Shown here in pieces: positions 32,755 to 43,239 of a DNA stretch of 64,000 nucleotides. The notes under the pieces were generated by a model that had not been told where the DNA came from, did not search any database, and saw nothing but the letters and a program-made list of their open reading frames with translations. The stretch covers positions 137,610,994-137,674,993 of the forward strand of contig CP092863.1 of NCBI GenBank assembly GCA_030710605.1, given 5' to 3'. This stretch comes from Cordylochernes scorpioides (lineage: Eukaryota > Arthropoda > Arachnida > Pseudoscorpiones > Chernetidae). Position 1 is the stretch's first letter; each line of letters begins with the position of its first letter. Made by a program: the position numbers and the translations under genes.

Positions 32755-32890
32755 TTCTATTGTCCTTACTGGGATGAAAAAATGTTGAAAGGCTTATTAG
32801 TGGTGAACCCTCCCAGAGGTATCGCCAATTGAAACCACCAGACCGCGCTTTTTAGAGCTTTAATACTGTATTGGACGATTCTGTTATATA
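32755..32890 (-). repeat. Family D half
   Basis: TCTATTGTCCTTACTGGGAT, GGTGAACCCTCCCAGAGG, ATCGCCAATTGAAACC and ACTGTATTGGACGATTC, i.e. the minus orientation of the D centre and left part. Confidence 0.65.
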
Positions 32891-32892
32891 TA

Positions 32893-33640
32893 TTAGTTTG
32901 TATTAAAATATTTATAAAAATAACAAAAAATAAATATGTTACAGTGCCATCTATCTAATAAATTTTGTACTTTTTGTAAAGGGTGTGTGTAAGATTTACT
33001 CGACAGAAGAAGCTCTGCATTATAATAATTAAAAGAAAAAAGAGATGAGAGAAGATAAAGATGTGTCAGAAATTGTGGGTGAGGCAATAATCTAATAGCA
33101 AGTTGATCAGTAGACATGGGATTACCTAGCGTCTGAATGGGTCCATAGGGACTTAAGTCCATTGCATGATGGCGTCCTATGGGACCTGACCTATATACCG
33201 CTTTCTCAACAACTCCCTCTCTCTCTTTATCTTCCTCCATCTCAGTGGAATGACAACCACAATTGTGGCTACCATCTACAAGTACCATCTTGGTCTTGAG
33301 GTGGGTAACGCCAATCATCATATTGACTTGCCCACTCTGTGGCAAAGAACTCTGACGGTTCATTGATGACGGAGTTTTTTCCCGCGGTGGAAGACACCAA
33401 TAAGTGATCAAGGTAGTTATCGGTAGGTCACTACATCATCTACCATTGATATGGTCACTTACAGATTAAATTAGAGAATATTTGTCCATATAGTCATCTA
33501 AAGTCGAACTCCACTTGATGGACACTAACAACAACTATTATATCTATTTGAATATTTATCAATTTTATTTGATATATTTTTCTCATATAATTTCTGCATA
33601 TTTATATCTTTATATATCATATATATATATTTGTATTTTT
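32893..33640. other. Unassigned; 172-codon minus frame, not recognised
   Basis: 33050-33420 is GC-balanced compared with its surroundings. The minus frame 32893-33411 (peptide with GVTHLKTKMVLVDGSHNC and RSGPIGRHHAMD) is the longest not explained by a tandem repeat. I find no domain, no splice sites I would defend and no second copy. It might be a piece of an unknown gene or transposon. Confidence 0.2.
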
Positions 33641-33645
33641 TATCC

Positions 33646-34125
33646 CTAGTATACGTGGTATAGGCCATGATAATCATAGGGGGTAGTTAGTGACTGATTT
33701 TACGGTAAGTGCACCAAATGTACCTCAACATCAAAAGATTCTGGTCATAGTTAAAGAGTATTTTAAAGATGAAGTCAAATATCGAAAAAAAAATAATAAA
33801 AGTTCAATTTTTTTCATGCACACAAACTTGAATATAAAAATAAATTTAATAAGATAGATAGTCATATAAAGGAGGGCATATATCTATATTATGCTGGAAT
33901 CTATATAACCTTGAAGTCTTTTTTTTATTATTATAGGAAAATGTATGTAGAAAACAGTTCGACTTTTTTAAATGTGTGCCAGATCCTTGTTACTTGCACT
34001 CACTGATGGGTTTTGGTTTTCTGCAATAATCGGAGGGCCATTTGACCAATTTTGATTACTCTAGAAAAAAGTGTCCAATGCGAGATTCGATCTCGGGATG
34101 TTGATGTAGAGAACGGACGGTTTAT
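33646..34125 (-). mobile_element. SINE family E, split by a 230-bp insertion
   Basis: SINE tail half at 33646-33722 (CCATGATAATCATAGG, GTAAGTGCACC) and head half at 33953-34125 (AACAGTTCGACTTTTTT, GCACTCACTGATGGG, GTGTCCAATGCGAGATTCG). The insert 33723-33952 is family T, also present at 34631-35155. Confidence 0.7.
33723..33952 (+). mobile_element. Family T element, uninterrupted copy
   Basis: From TACCTCAACATCAAAAG to TTATTATTATAGGAAAATG. Matches 34631-34742 plus 35043-35155. This copy lacks the D insertion, so it is the empty-site reference. Coding status unknown; the left part could be read as a short transposase-like peptide (HQKILVIVKEYFKDEVKYR) but I cannot assign it. Confidence 0.65.
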
Positions 34126-34404
34126 ATCACTCTCCTAATGAAGAAGGAATAATTTCCAATTTGAAGGATTTTTGTTAAAACATTGGGAAAGTACGGGAAG
34201 CATGCAAGCGCCTATCTACCCAAAAGATAAACAAGCCAAGATGACAACGCAAGTGTTACCAGATTTTTCTATATATATATACTCCTGCGTTACCCAATCT
34301 GTGAGTGTGCAACTCAGTGAATAAGTTTCATTTAGTGGAATGCTGGTTGGTAGAATAAATACTCCATTTAAAAAAAATTAAACAAGAATAAGATTATTTA
34401 TATA

Positions 34405-34630
34405 GGACAAAAGTGAGATTGTACTGGGATCAGATAAGTAAATTAAGAAAAATACATCTAAATATTGTGTAAATTGAAAGTTATTGATGGCTTTCGCCAT
34501 CTATCAGAATAAATATCAACTAATCGTTGATTTTTTAAAATAATTCTAGACAATACAAGTGTTCTTGATTAAATTTAAAAGAGTCAACCACATTTAAACT
34601 CTTGGCCTTCATAAGCGTAATAGAGGCTGT
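34405..34630. repeat. Family C copy with unreadable ribozyme relic
   Basis: Arm 34405-34540 (GAGATTGTACTGGGATC, GGCTTTCGCCATCTATCAG). 34575-34628 aligns with 15759-15812 but the core is lost (CTCTTGGCCTTCATAAGCGT). Confidence 0.5.
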
Positions 34631-35155
34631 ACCACAACATCAAAAGATTCTGGTCATAGTTAAAGAGTATTTTAAAGATGAAGTCAAATATCGAAAAAAA
34701 AATAAAAGTTCAATTTTTTACATGCACACAAACTTGAATATAAAAAAAGAGCGATTGCTCGAAGCATATTATATATTTATAATTATATTTAATTCTGCTG
34801 TCCTAAAAGCTTATGTCCATAGTTCTTCTAAAATACCCATTCCAAGAGTCTTACAACAGTCACCTATAAAAGGAAGTTCCAAAAATGCAATATAACAGCG
34901 GTATGGTAGATTAAACTGGCGAAACCGCTGGGAGGGTTCACCACTGATGAGCCAGGCCCTCCCTTTAATTTTTCCATCGCAGTAAGGACAGTGGAAATTG
35001 TTTTATTTTAAAAATAATATTACGCCTCTAAAATAGTTTTATAATTTAAAAATAAATTTAATGAGATAGATATTCATATAAATGAAGGCATATATCTATA
35101 TTTTATTGGAATCTATATAAACCTGAAGTATTTTTTATTATTATAGGAAAATTTA
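34631..35155 (+). mobile_element. Family T element split by a family D insertion
   Basis: T sequence 34631-34742 and 35043-35155 flanks a D element (34746-35040). The D insert has AAGCTTATGTCCATAG, CTGGCGAAACCGCTGGGAGG and CACCACTGATGAGCCAGGCC. The insertion site in the other T copy is ATATAAAAATAAATTT. Confidence 0.7.
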
Positions 35156-35159
35156 GATA

Positions 35160-36470
35160 TTCGTGTTATTTTAGTTGAGTTTTTCCGCGTAAAAAGAATC
35201 CACGCCATCTATCGACCAGTTTTAAAACCATAGATTACGTATTTGACAAAGAAATAGCTAAAGACATTGTGGAAATAAGGTTTATGTTTCTATAATAGTT
35301 TGAATTTAGCCTTCCCTCTTTTTATTTTCATGTGTAATATTCTAAAATACTAAATCATTTATTTGCGCTATTAAATGGATTCATTTTAAAATAATTTATA
35401 ACAAACATTTGAATACAATAGGTTTTTAGCACATTTATAAGCGTGGAATATAAATAAACATATTTTATATTTACTCTCTGCTTAAAAGCGAGCTCAGGAT
35501 ATCAAAATAGGCCAGAAATTTAGCGTTTATATTTACACGAAATGAATAACCAACAAAGGATAACATTTTTCAGTACAAATGACTTTAAAACAACAGGGAA
35601 TATATCTATAGGCAGGTATAAATCGTTTCAAAAGAATTTAAAAAGGTTAAATTTGACCAAAAGAGTATACGGACGTATTGTAAGCAGACGCGCCACCTTT
35701 CGATCGATAGACAAGTCGTAAAGACTGTCTGGATTCCTAAATCGATTAGGCTTAGGTCAGGTGAAAAAGGCGGGAAACAACAACTCTCATCGTTTGGTGG
35801 CGTTTGCATTTTAAAGCAGGCGAGGTTTTTGAAAGGATTCCTTAAATTATAATAAGACCATTTAATATTTTTGAATTTCTTATTTGTATTTCATTAGATT
35901 AAAACTTGCTTATATATTTATATATTGGTGTTTTTTTTTACTGTGGTGATAAAAATAATGAATTGTTCTAATGCATAAAGATATGGGTGCCTCTTTTGGT
36001 ACATATTTAAGCTTATAGAATTTGGATATTCAATCAATATAGCATTTTCTTCTGCTTTCAAAATTCTGTACTTTGAATACCTATACAATTTATTCTATAA
36101 ATATGTTTTATCTTGAAGTTTTTGTGAATTTTCAAACAACCTTTTGAGAGGGATGGCGCATTCATGTGCGAAATATTAAGAGAAAGAAATTACCTCTAAA
36201 TTTAAAATGCACAAAAAAAAACAGCTTTGCATTTTCCTTACGCAAACTGTACAACTTTAAATCTTGGCAAATATGACACAGATTCAGGCAAAAAAGGCAT
36301 ATTTTTAGATTATAAAAAAAGGATTTAATTGCCAATATTTCGGGTCCAAGTGCAATAACGAATTTATTTTGTATTAACTTTATTGGTAAATTAATCTTTT
36401 TTTTTTAATCCAATGTCTTTTTAGTATTTAAAGATTTAATTATTATAGAATAAAATTAAATATATTATGG
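35160..36470. other. Unassigned; degraded family B piece at 36285-36360
   Basis: 36335-36352 reads GCCAATATTTCGGGTCC, the B stem start with a different continuation. The minus frame 35606-35809 contains PPFSPDLSLIDL, which loosely recalls the SPDL motif of mariner transposases but is not supported by flanking sequence. Confidence 0.3.
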
Positions 36471-36477
36471 AACAAAC

Positions 36478-36585
36478 CTGAATAAACGATTAATTTATTT
36501 TTATCCCACTAGATGGCGCTCTGTCATCTAAAAATGTTCATGTGAGCGGTCAGGATATGCTCTTTTTATTATTATTTATCATGCC
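36478..36585 (+). repeat. Family K copy
   Basis: AAACGATTAATTTATT, CCCACTAGATGGCGCTCT, GTCATCTAAAAATG and GAGCGGTCAGGATATGC. Confidence 0.65.
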
Positions 36586-36589
36586 GTAT

Positions 36590-36915
36590 TATAATTTGAT
36601 ATATTTTTGAATAAATAAAATAATCCAAATTATAATACCCCCATATATCACGCCTATGATTACAAGCTATAGAGGTTATATAAGGTAAGGTATAAAGCTG
36701 GAAGTCAGGAAAACAATAAAAAAACAAGGTATCGTCTGCCTTGAATATAAATTGGCGGGAAATTACGACATGGCATACGGGTAGCTGGCTCTACATGTTG
36801 AGTACTTCCGTAGTGTGTGTTATCTACAGTTCCTTCTTTTTTTATTATTATTATACCTCCTCACTCAATATAATCCTAGCATACTAACTGGTGTTTCCCG
36901 GGTGTTGTATGCTTC
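36590..36915. other. Unassigned
   Basis: Nothing recognised; no frame worth reporting. Confidence 0.35.
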
Positions 36916-36919
36916 TGTT

Positions 36920-37300
36920 CATATTAAACATTTATTTGTAAAACGACATTTGACAATTATCCCGCATGTGTCTCTTTTGAACGAAAAATCAAAATTTATT
37001 TAAAGGAGAAATAACGACTATTTCTTATCTTAGGGATGAGGTATGAAAGGATGAATTGTGAAGAGTAATGATAAACGGAAAAATGAAAGTGTTCAGGGAT
37101 GGGAAACGAACCCACAGTGTTCGCGTTACCGGGCAGATGCCATGTCCATTTATTTTTCCGTTTATCATTACTCTTCACAATTCATTCTTTCATACTTCAT
37201 CCCTAGTATTAGAAATAGTCCTAATTTCTCCTTAAAATAAATTTTGATTTTTCGTTCAAAAGAAACTCATGCGGGATAATTTTCAAATGTCGTTTTACAT
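36920..37300. repeat. Family I foldback with a tRNA-like segment in its loop
   Basis: Arms 36943-37080 and 37150-37297 are complementary (AAACGACATTTGACAATTAT...TGATAAACGGAAAAATG). The loop (37085-37145) on - contains GTGGGTTCGTTTCCCAT, a tRNA T-arm or polymerase III B-box-like block. The same frames read on both strands are a consequence of the palindrome. Related copies: 39890-40040 (one arm), 51760-51960 (both arms). Confidence 0.7.
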
Positions 37301-37424
37301 TCACAAGCCGAATTATATTGTATTGTAAATTAAATTTTATTGCATCTATCGTTAAAATTTTACACAAATAAATTTATTATAATAATTGTATTGTAATTAT
37401 AAAACATTTATTTCATGATGCATT

Positions 37425-37615
37425 AGAGCGCCATCTGTTATGAAAATTTGAAACTATTATAGGCGCGTATGATTCTTTTTGAAATTAAACAATTTCTACT
37501 GTCCTTACTGCAATGGAAAAATTATAGGTAGGGCATTATTTTTACATTTCAGTAAGGGCAGTAGAAATTGTTTAATTTCAAAAGGAATCATACGCGTTTA
37601 TAATAGTTTCCAACA
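37425..37615. repeat. Family D short foldback
   Basis: GCGCCATCTGTTATGAAAAT, then arms ATTATAGGCGCGTATGATTC and GAATCATACGCGTTTATAAT around TTTCTACTGTCCTTACTGCA and its mirror. The central hairpin is deleted. Confidence 0.75.
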
Positions 37616-37619
37616 TTTA

Positions 37620-38165
37620 TTTAATGACTGTTTAATATTGGATGGTCACCATTATCTCCCGTGTGTGATTTTGTAGGTAAAACGCGATATTTCACAATAA
37701 AATGCTTATAAGTAGAAAATCCATTATAATTTCTTTATACTCGCATACATATTCTACTCTATAGAGAACTTTAGAGAATTGCTTTAAATATAGAGAAAAT
37801 ATTTTAGAGAATTTTGTATTAAAGAAAGAGATATTAGGATAATTGTGACTATTTTTGTTGGGAAAATGATAGATTCGTAGAGGAAGAGAAAGATCCTTAA
37901 TACTTGAAGGTATAAAACAATAAAAGAAGGACAAATTATATGTACATCAGCAGCTCACGCCGGCCTGTCCTATCCAATAACCACTAGCCAACCAACAATC
38001 CAACAAAGCCGCGCTATATAGGCAGATATATCAATTTGCATAGACAATACTGAAATTCTATGCAAATATCTGCATATCAAATATCGTAGAAAATATCTGA
38101 AATTGTCAATTTCAACAATTTTATGAAACCTTTGTGTATGACGTGAAAGCCTGTAAATGGAATAT
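37620..38165. other. Unassigned
   Basis: AT-rich with AGAGAATT motifs around 37765-37815. 38030-38120 shows a small inverted pattern around TTTGCATAGA/TCTATGCAAA. Confidence 0.35.
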
Positions 38166-38169
38166 AAAT

Positions 38170-38335
38170 ATAAGAGGTGTATTAGTCCGAAATCATAATC
38201 TCCAGATTGGCGTTCTGAATTTACCAAATCTGGTGTTGTGTATCCGAACCATGTTCACTCAATTGCAAAGACGGTCAATAGATGACGCATAATTTGTGCG
38301 TCTATTTTGACAGGAGCGGTGGACACTTTCGTTTT
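38170..38335 (+). repeat. Family F relic with decayed hammerhead
   Basis: 38178-38202 reads GTGTATTAGTCCGAAATCAT followed by AATCTCC, aligning with the F ribozyme at 57355-57380 (CCATTAGCCCGAAACCATAG). 38223-38330 continues with the F body (CTGGTGTTGTG, AAAGACGGTCAATAGATGAC, CTATTTTGACAGGAG). The CTGANGA half is lost. Confidence 0.5.
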
Positions 38336-38420
38336 ATTAGATATATATTTTTCAAGAGATCACTTTTTTTTTATTAAAGATATTTTCAAATATATATTTC
38401 ATAATATAAATAAACAAAAC

Positions 38421-38466
38421 GTATCACATACGCGTTTCGGGCTGTTGGCCCTCGTCAGCGTGGTAC
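38421..38466 (-). ncRNA. Type I hammerhead ribozyme, complete core
   Basis: Read on -: stem I GTACCACG (38466-38459), core CTGACGA, stem II GGGC(CAACA)GCCC, GAAA, stem III ACGCGT, H17 A (triplet GTA), stem I TGTGATAC (38428-38421). Stem I pairs with one G-U and one C-A mismatch. All invariant core bases are present. It stands almost alone: the family C arms are missing around it, so it is an isolated centre of a C element. Confidence 0.7.
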
Positions 38467-38499
38467 AGGGTTTAGATATTAAACAAAGTGATCTGAGGT

Positions 38500-38808
38500 T
38501 CTAATAAATCAAGTTATATTTTGGCCAGAATGTCGTGAAACTACTAAAATTTAACAATGGGGAGCCTATACATTGAAGGTATGAAGGAATCAAAAAGAAA
38601 AGAAATAAGGAAGCTTTCGTGCTGATATCTTAGCAGCTACCAGTACGTAAGAAACCACCTGTCACAGTAGCAGCTGTGGCGGTATTTAAATGCCTTCCTA
38701 TTGTTTCTTCCTGGCTGGAATTTGGCCTGGAGGTTTTGAACATAGAGGACTATTTTGATAGAAATGTATATATAGATAACGTACTATAAGGTACTTTAAC
38801 AATACATA
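38500..38808. other. Unassigned
   Basis: No known repeat; 38620-38700 is GC-balanced (CAGCTACCAGTACG, CAGTAGCAGCTGTGG). Confidence 0.35.
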
Positions 38809-38810
38809 CA

Positions 38811-39016
38811 CACTCATGGACAAAACTTAAGGAAGTTGTACCTTTTACCATGTATATCGGGATTGAGACAATAACTCTGAAATATATTCCAGTGACCTTT
38901 ATTGAAGACACACAAGATAACCATGTGTAAACAAAATTGCCTCTGTCTCCTTCTAAAAACTCAGACGACTGGCAACATCAAAGACTTTCCACCTCCTTAA
39001 GGTTTGCTCATGAGTG
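38811..39016 (+). mobile_element. Family A MITE, single-unit copy
   Basis: 206 bp, ends CACTCATGGACAAAAC and GTTTGCTCATGAGTG; TA at 39017-39018. The left flank has CA between the TA and the terminus. Confidence 0.8.
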
Positions 39017-39104
39017 TATTTTATTGAGGCTTTCGGGTATTGTCCTTTCTCAATTTATAATTTAAATGAATGCAGGATGCAATGATAAACGGTGGTGGTG
39101 GTAC

Positions 39105-39410
39105 ATATCCCAAGTACACGTGGTTACAGGCCATGATTATCACAGTGGGGAGTTAGCAATTGATCTTACTGTAAGTACACCACATGTCTATACATGAAAA
39201 GCAGTTCGAATTTTGTACTTACAAGTGTGTCAGAGCCCTGTTCGGTTACTTGCACTCACTGGTGAAGTTGGACTTTTGCAAGAATCGGGAGCGATTGAAA
39301 CAATATTTTCTTCAGCAATAAAAAAAGGTGTCCAATGCAGGATTCGATCCCGGGTCCTGACTGTCTAAAATCAACGATTTAACCACTCTGCCACCGTCCG
39401 TCATGCTATA
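39105..39410 (-). mobile_element. SINE family E, full length
   Basis: Tail side CACGTGGTTACAGGCCATG, body GCACTCACTGGTGAAG, head GTGTCCAATGCAGGATTCG and ATCCCGGGTCC, ending in AACCACTCTGCCACCG. The B box on - (GGATCGAATCC) has one change from consensus. The head fits a tRNA acceptor-to-T-arm layout. Confidence 0.8.
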
Positions 39411-39519
39411 AGGTATTATACCTCATATTTATACCTCCCTGTAACTTCCATTCATTATAACTACAGGTTGAATGACAAAGTACAATGCCTTGAAAGATAG
39501 CGATAAAATGTATATAACA

Positions 39520-39760
39520 ACAACAAAAACTTTATTAAGATATTTTAGTCTTATACAGATTCTGCAAGCACAGAAATGTAGGATACATGCAAGAATAACA
39601 GTAATAACAACAAGAAAAGTCCCTGTTATGTACCTTTGGTCTTATACAGCTTATCCAAGTAGAAGAGGGTATATACAATAGTTACAATAATCAGCAATGT
39701 TATTTACTATGTGCCAAATAAGGGGGAGAGAAGCAAGAAAGGGCTTGCTGGGGAAGCTAT
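39520..39760 (-). mobile_element. Family S retroposon-like repeat
   Basis: Minus-strand match to 22495-22685 (AAGCCCTTTCTTGCTTCTC, TATACCCTCTTCTACTTGG, AATCTGTATAAGAC). Contains two CTGTATAAGAC-type blocks, the 3' signature shared with H. Confidence 0.55.
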
Positions 39761-39889
39761 ACATAAATCAACGACCGAAGACAAATGACAAATAACACAG
39801 CCCTATTGACGTTCCGTCAAAATATAGGCAAAAGTGCGATAAAATATATACTCGTATATATATATATATATTTTTTTTAAATCATGTAC

Positions 39890-40040
39890 CCTGGACACTT
39901 TATTTTTCCGTTTATCATTACTCTTCACAATTCATCCTTTTATACTTCATCCCTAAGGTTAGAAATAGTCGTTATTTCTCCTTAAAATAAATTTCGATTT
40001 TTCGTTCAAAAGAAACATTTGCGGTATAATTGTCAAATTT
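39890..40040 (+). repeat. Family I single arm
   Basis: TTTTTCCGTTTATCATTACT, CTTCACAATTCATCC, AATAGTCGTTATTTCTCC and GATTTTTCGTTCAAAAGAAA. Corresponds to the right arm at 37150-37297. Confidence 0.65.
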
Positions 40041-40059
40041 ACTTCTACAGTATAATATG

Positions 40060-40320
40060 AAAAAGGCATCTCCATATCGTGCAACTGAAATTTGCTGATG
40101 GCTTACGCCATCTATCGGAATAAATATAAACTATTCTTGTTGAATTTTAATTATTCCAGAAGGAAAACAAAATCAACGAGAATAGTTGATATTTATTCCG
40201 ATAGATGGCGCAAGCCATCAGAAACTTTCAGTTGAACGATAAGGAGATGCTTTTTTTCATAATTTATGCACCTTATCCCAGTACAACATCACATTCGTAC
40301 TATTTTTTTCACAGTAAAAT
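40060..40320. repeat. Family C foldback without ribozyme
   Basis: Arms 40066-40155 and 40165-40255 (ATTTGCTGATGGCTTACGCC and its mirror) joined by a 20-bp spacer, ending in CACCTTATCCCAGTACAAC. The compact form may result from deletion of the centre. Confidence 0.7.
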
Positions 40321-40324
40321 ATTT

Positions 40325-41295
40325 TTATATAATTTTCAATCAACATGTTTATTCCATAGTTGCAAGATTTTGAAATAGTTACTGAGTAGAATGACACGTT
40401 CGAAGCCAGACACGCTGCCATCTGTTGTTAGTTAGTGCCGCTACCATAGACTCGACCCAGATACCAGCATTATTTTCAAATCCCCTATACATATATGGCT
40501 GCAGATACAACAAGGTAAAACCACAGTTATTGTTACTCTCATACATTAAATTCTAGTTGAAATACAATACAGCTTGAACCATAATAATACATGTTGAAGC
40601 TTGAATCACGCACTAGCGTGTTATACACTCCTGATAAAAGGGTTCCTAATCACGCGTTAAAGCGTGATCGACAGCGAGAGAGTGATAAAGGTTTTTTAAA
40701 AAAGTTTTATTTAAGATACTTTTTAACAATCGTAAATAATTAAACATGTTAACTTCTCTAAAGTAACGAAAATATTAAATCCATCTTCTACCTTTTAAAA
40801 TATATATATAAAATTACAATTTTTTTATCACAAAATGCAATCTGGTCATATCGAATGAAGCGATCTGATTGGTAGATTATAATAACAGACGATCAATAGC
40901 AGGGTGACCAGTGAATACAATTAGATATCGACACCACCAGGTCAACTATAGTTACACCACCTCTATGAATTACATATTTCACATCTAACCATGATAATTA
41001 AATTTGAATATTTCGATAAAAGAGGTGGTTTCCTAATTTACATATTCAAAATAATATATTTGGCGGTAACCATTAAATATAGCACACAAATCTATATTAT
41101 TATATTAGGTTGAATTGTTAATGGTTTTTATAATGAGAGAGAGAGTGTTTTAACTCTCTTTTAATATTTAGATTTTAATTTTTTATATAACCAGTATTTT
41201 ATTGGATATCAAAGTGACGACAATAAATTTATGTAGAAATCAACAATTTAACATTCGATAAGTAAATTCAAACGCTTTAAAAAAAATTATATATT
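40325..41295. other. Unassigned
   Basis: 40610-40670 has inverted TCACGCACTAGCGTG/CACGCGTTAAAGCGTG motifs. Otherwise AT-rich with nothing recognised. Confidence 0.35.
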
Positions 41296-41299
41296 CAAA

Positions 41300-41460
41300 A
41301 TTGAATGGCTTTTCTTGATTGATCAAGAAATTGGGTTGGCCAAATATCACGGAGCAAGTTAAATAAACGTTTAGTTTATTTTTGCTCCATTAGATGGCGC
41401 TCTGCCATCTAAAAAGCACATGTGCTCGTGGTCAGGAGATGCCTTCTTTATTTTTAATAT
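41300..41460 (+). repeat. Family K copy
   Basis: CTTGATTGATCAAG palindrome (41319-41332), AAACGTTTAGTTTATTTT, CCATTAGATGGCGCTCTGCC and GTGGTCAGGAGATGCC. The CTTGATTAATCAAG palindrome is also next to the C hammerhead (15743), so K and C share parts. Confidence 0.65.
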
Positions 41461-41509
41461 TCAAAATTATATATAGTAAATTAGAATTATATTATTTTTT
41501 TTAAACATT

Positions 41510-41539
<30 letters not shown>

Positions 41540-41540
<1 letters not shown>

Positions 41541-41720
41541 TTGTTTTGAAAATAGAGCAATCCATACTTAATTCATTAGATAATAAAAGGCATATATTGG
41601 ATATATAGTGTATACAAAAATGTAATGCCTCGATAAAGGTTGGCGTTCAGCCAGCCGAAATATTGGCAAAATAAATATTTTATTAAATCCAATATATGCC
41701 TTTTATTATCTAATATATAT
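41540..41720 (+). repeat. Family B, reference copy with ribozyme-like centre
   Basis: Both ends are intact (GAAAATAGAGCAATCC; ATATGCCTTTTATTATC). Centre on +: stem I-like TGCC (41626-41629), TCGATAA (41630-41636), an extra A, stem II GGTTGGC(GTTCA)GCCAGCC, GAAA (41657-41660), TATT, then GGCA. The layout equals a type I hammerhead with C3 to U, U4 to C and G8 to A. Other copies have U4 (TTGATAA). In the hammerhead fold C3 pairs with G8, so U3-A8 would keep a pair. Activity is doubtful. Confidence 0.4.
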
Positions 41721-41864
41721 ATATATATAAATGTCGCTAAATTTTAGAAAAGTTTGATTTGATTGTGAAATATTTATCTTTAGATTTTTTTTCGTCTTAC
41801 GATACACGCAACGCGCATGTGCAGATACATATTTGATTTTATAAATAATCCACTTTCCTCTTTT

Positions 41865-41925
41865 AGCTTTGCTAAGCCAGTAGAAGATCCTTTATGCTCG
41901 AAACCTAGCTTGTTTTTTTTATATA
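41865..41925 (+). repeat. Family P hammerhead-like relic
   Basis: AGCTTTGCTAAGCC, AGTAGAAGATCC, TTTATGCTCGAAACC, TAGCTTG: flanking AGCTTTGCTAAG and a GAAA-bearing hairpin as in other P copies. Core bases largely lost. Confidence 0.3.
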
Positions 41926-42047
41926 TAATAGTTATTATTATGAGTGACAATTTTATTTTTAGTTTTAAAATTAACTAGCAGGAGAACTCTTAGTATTCAC
42001 CTAGCTACATCTAAACATGAAATTAAAAAATATTCTTCAATTATTTT

Positions 42048-42345
42048 TCTTAGTATACACGTGGTAAAGGTCATTATAGTCATGGTAAGTAGTTAACGAC
42101 TGCTTTTACTGTAAGTTCAACACATATCTACACTTGTGGAAATCACTTCGAATTTTTCACTTATAGGTCTGCCAGAGCCTTATTTGGTTACTTGCACTCG
42201 CTGGTGGGGTTAAACTATTACAAGAATCAAATGGGTTTGGAGATTTTTTTTTACAGAAAAAAAGAAGTACCCAATGTGGGATTCGAACCTGGGTCATTGT
42301 TGTGGAAATTCAACTGTTTATACCACTCCTCCACCGACCCTCATT
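42048..42345 (-). mobile_element. SINE family E, full length with perfect B box
   Basis: The head on - includes GGTTCGAATCC (complement of GGATTCGAACC, 42279-42289), a perfect polymerase III B box. Body GCACTCGCTGGTGGGG, tail ATACACGTGGTAAAGG. Preceded by a TCGAA/AACC tRNA-like arm at 42300-42345. Confidence 0.8.
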
Positions 42346-42385
42346 ACAAACTTTAATACGTTGAGAAGAGGTGGTAGTAGTTTAT

Positions 42386-42601
42386 ACTCATGGACAAAAA
42401 TTCATGAATTGGAAAGTATTTGATGTCGCCGGTCGTCGGTTTTTTTTTTTTTTTTTTTTAAGGAGACAGAGGCAATTTTGTTCACACTTGGTTATCTCAT
42501 GTGTCTTCAATAAAGGTCACTGTAATATCTTTCAGAGTTATTGTCTCAATCCCGATATACATGTTAAAAGGTACAACTTCCTTAAGTTTTGTCCATGAGT
42601 G
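42386..42601 (-). mobile_element. Family A MITE
   Basis: Ends TACTCATGGACAAAA and GTTTTGTCCATGAGTG with TA at 42602-42603. Contains a long T tract (42441-42459). Confidence 0.8.
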
Positions 42602-42604
42602 TAT

Positions 42605-43235
42605 ATTTTTAAAATAGAAGTTATGTTCCGCATATATATCAAATCAAAGTTCCGCATATTTTAAATCAATGTATAAATCTTTTCTACCAAATAAAATATT
42701 GAAAAAAAACCCCAAACTGATAAAGGTTTTAGGAATTTCCAACAGACCCAATGACGAAGTGGGGAAATATTATCATAGCCTCCCCTCCTTAACTCTGACA
42801 AGATCTTCTCCCAACTCAAATCTCCCTACAAATCTGAGGGTTTTTTTATACAAAGATAGGAAAGTATAATAAAACATTCTGGAAATCCCAAAAGTACTTC
42901 TAAATGAAGCTCTAGGTGTATTACACTATGTATTCAAAGTTGCATATAACAATAAATACATATTTGCATATTATATACATATCCATCTACATCACACTAT
43001 AGGTCTCTTCAATAATTATTCTGAATTGACAAGCTTTCGAGTTGAATTTACTGGTCAAATTTGCAAAGTTATAGTGTCTACCCCTCGTATATTCTAATTA
43101 GAACTCGCTAATTTGCATAGTTCGGATCCCAGAAAATAATTATCTATTATAACAAACGTATATCTCTCATCATTAATACCAATAATTATTATAACTATAC
43201 CAATGATATTGATAAATGTCCTTCGATAAAAGAAA
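42605..43235. other. Unassigned; P-like relic near 43030-43065
   Basis: GACAAGCTTTCGAGTTG and TTACTGGTCAAATTTGC (43028-43065) form a hairpin-prone P-like block. The preceding part has no recognised feature. Confidence 0.3.
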
Positions 43236-43239
43236 AACA

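Noticed and set aside
35606..35809. Mariner-like SPDL motif in a minus frame
   Set aside because: Only four to six residues match, no catalytic Asp context on either side, no terminal repeats nearby.
36996..37240. Two 60-codon frames on opposite strands sharing MKSNDKRKN and FHFSVYHYSSQFILSY
   Set aside because: The sharing is due to the family I palindrome.
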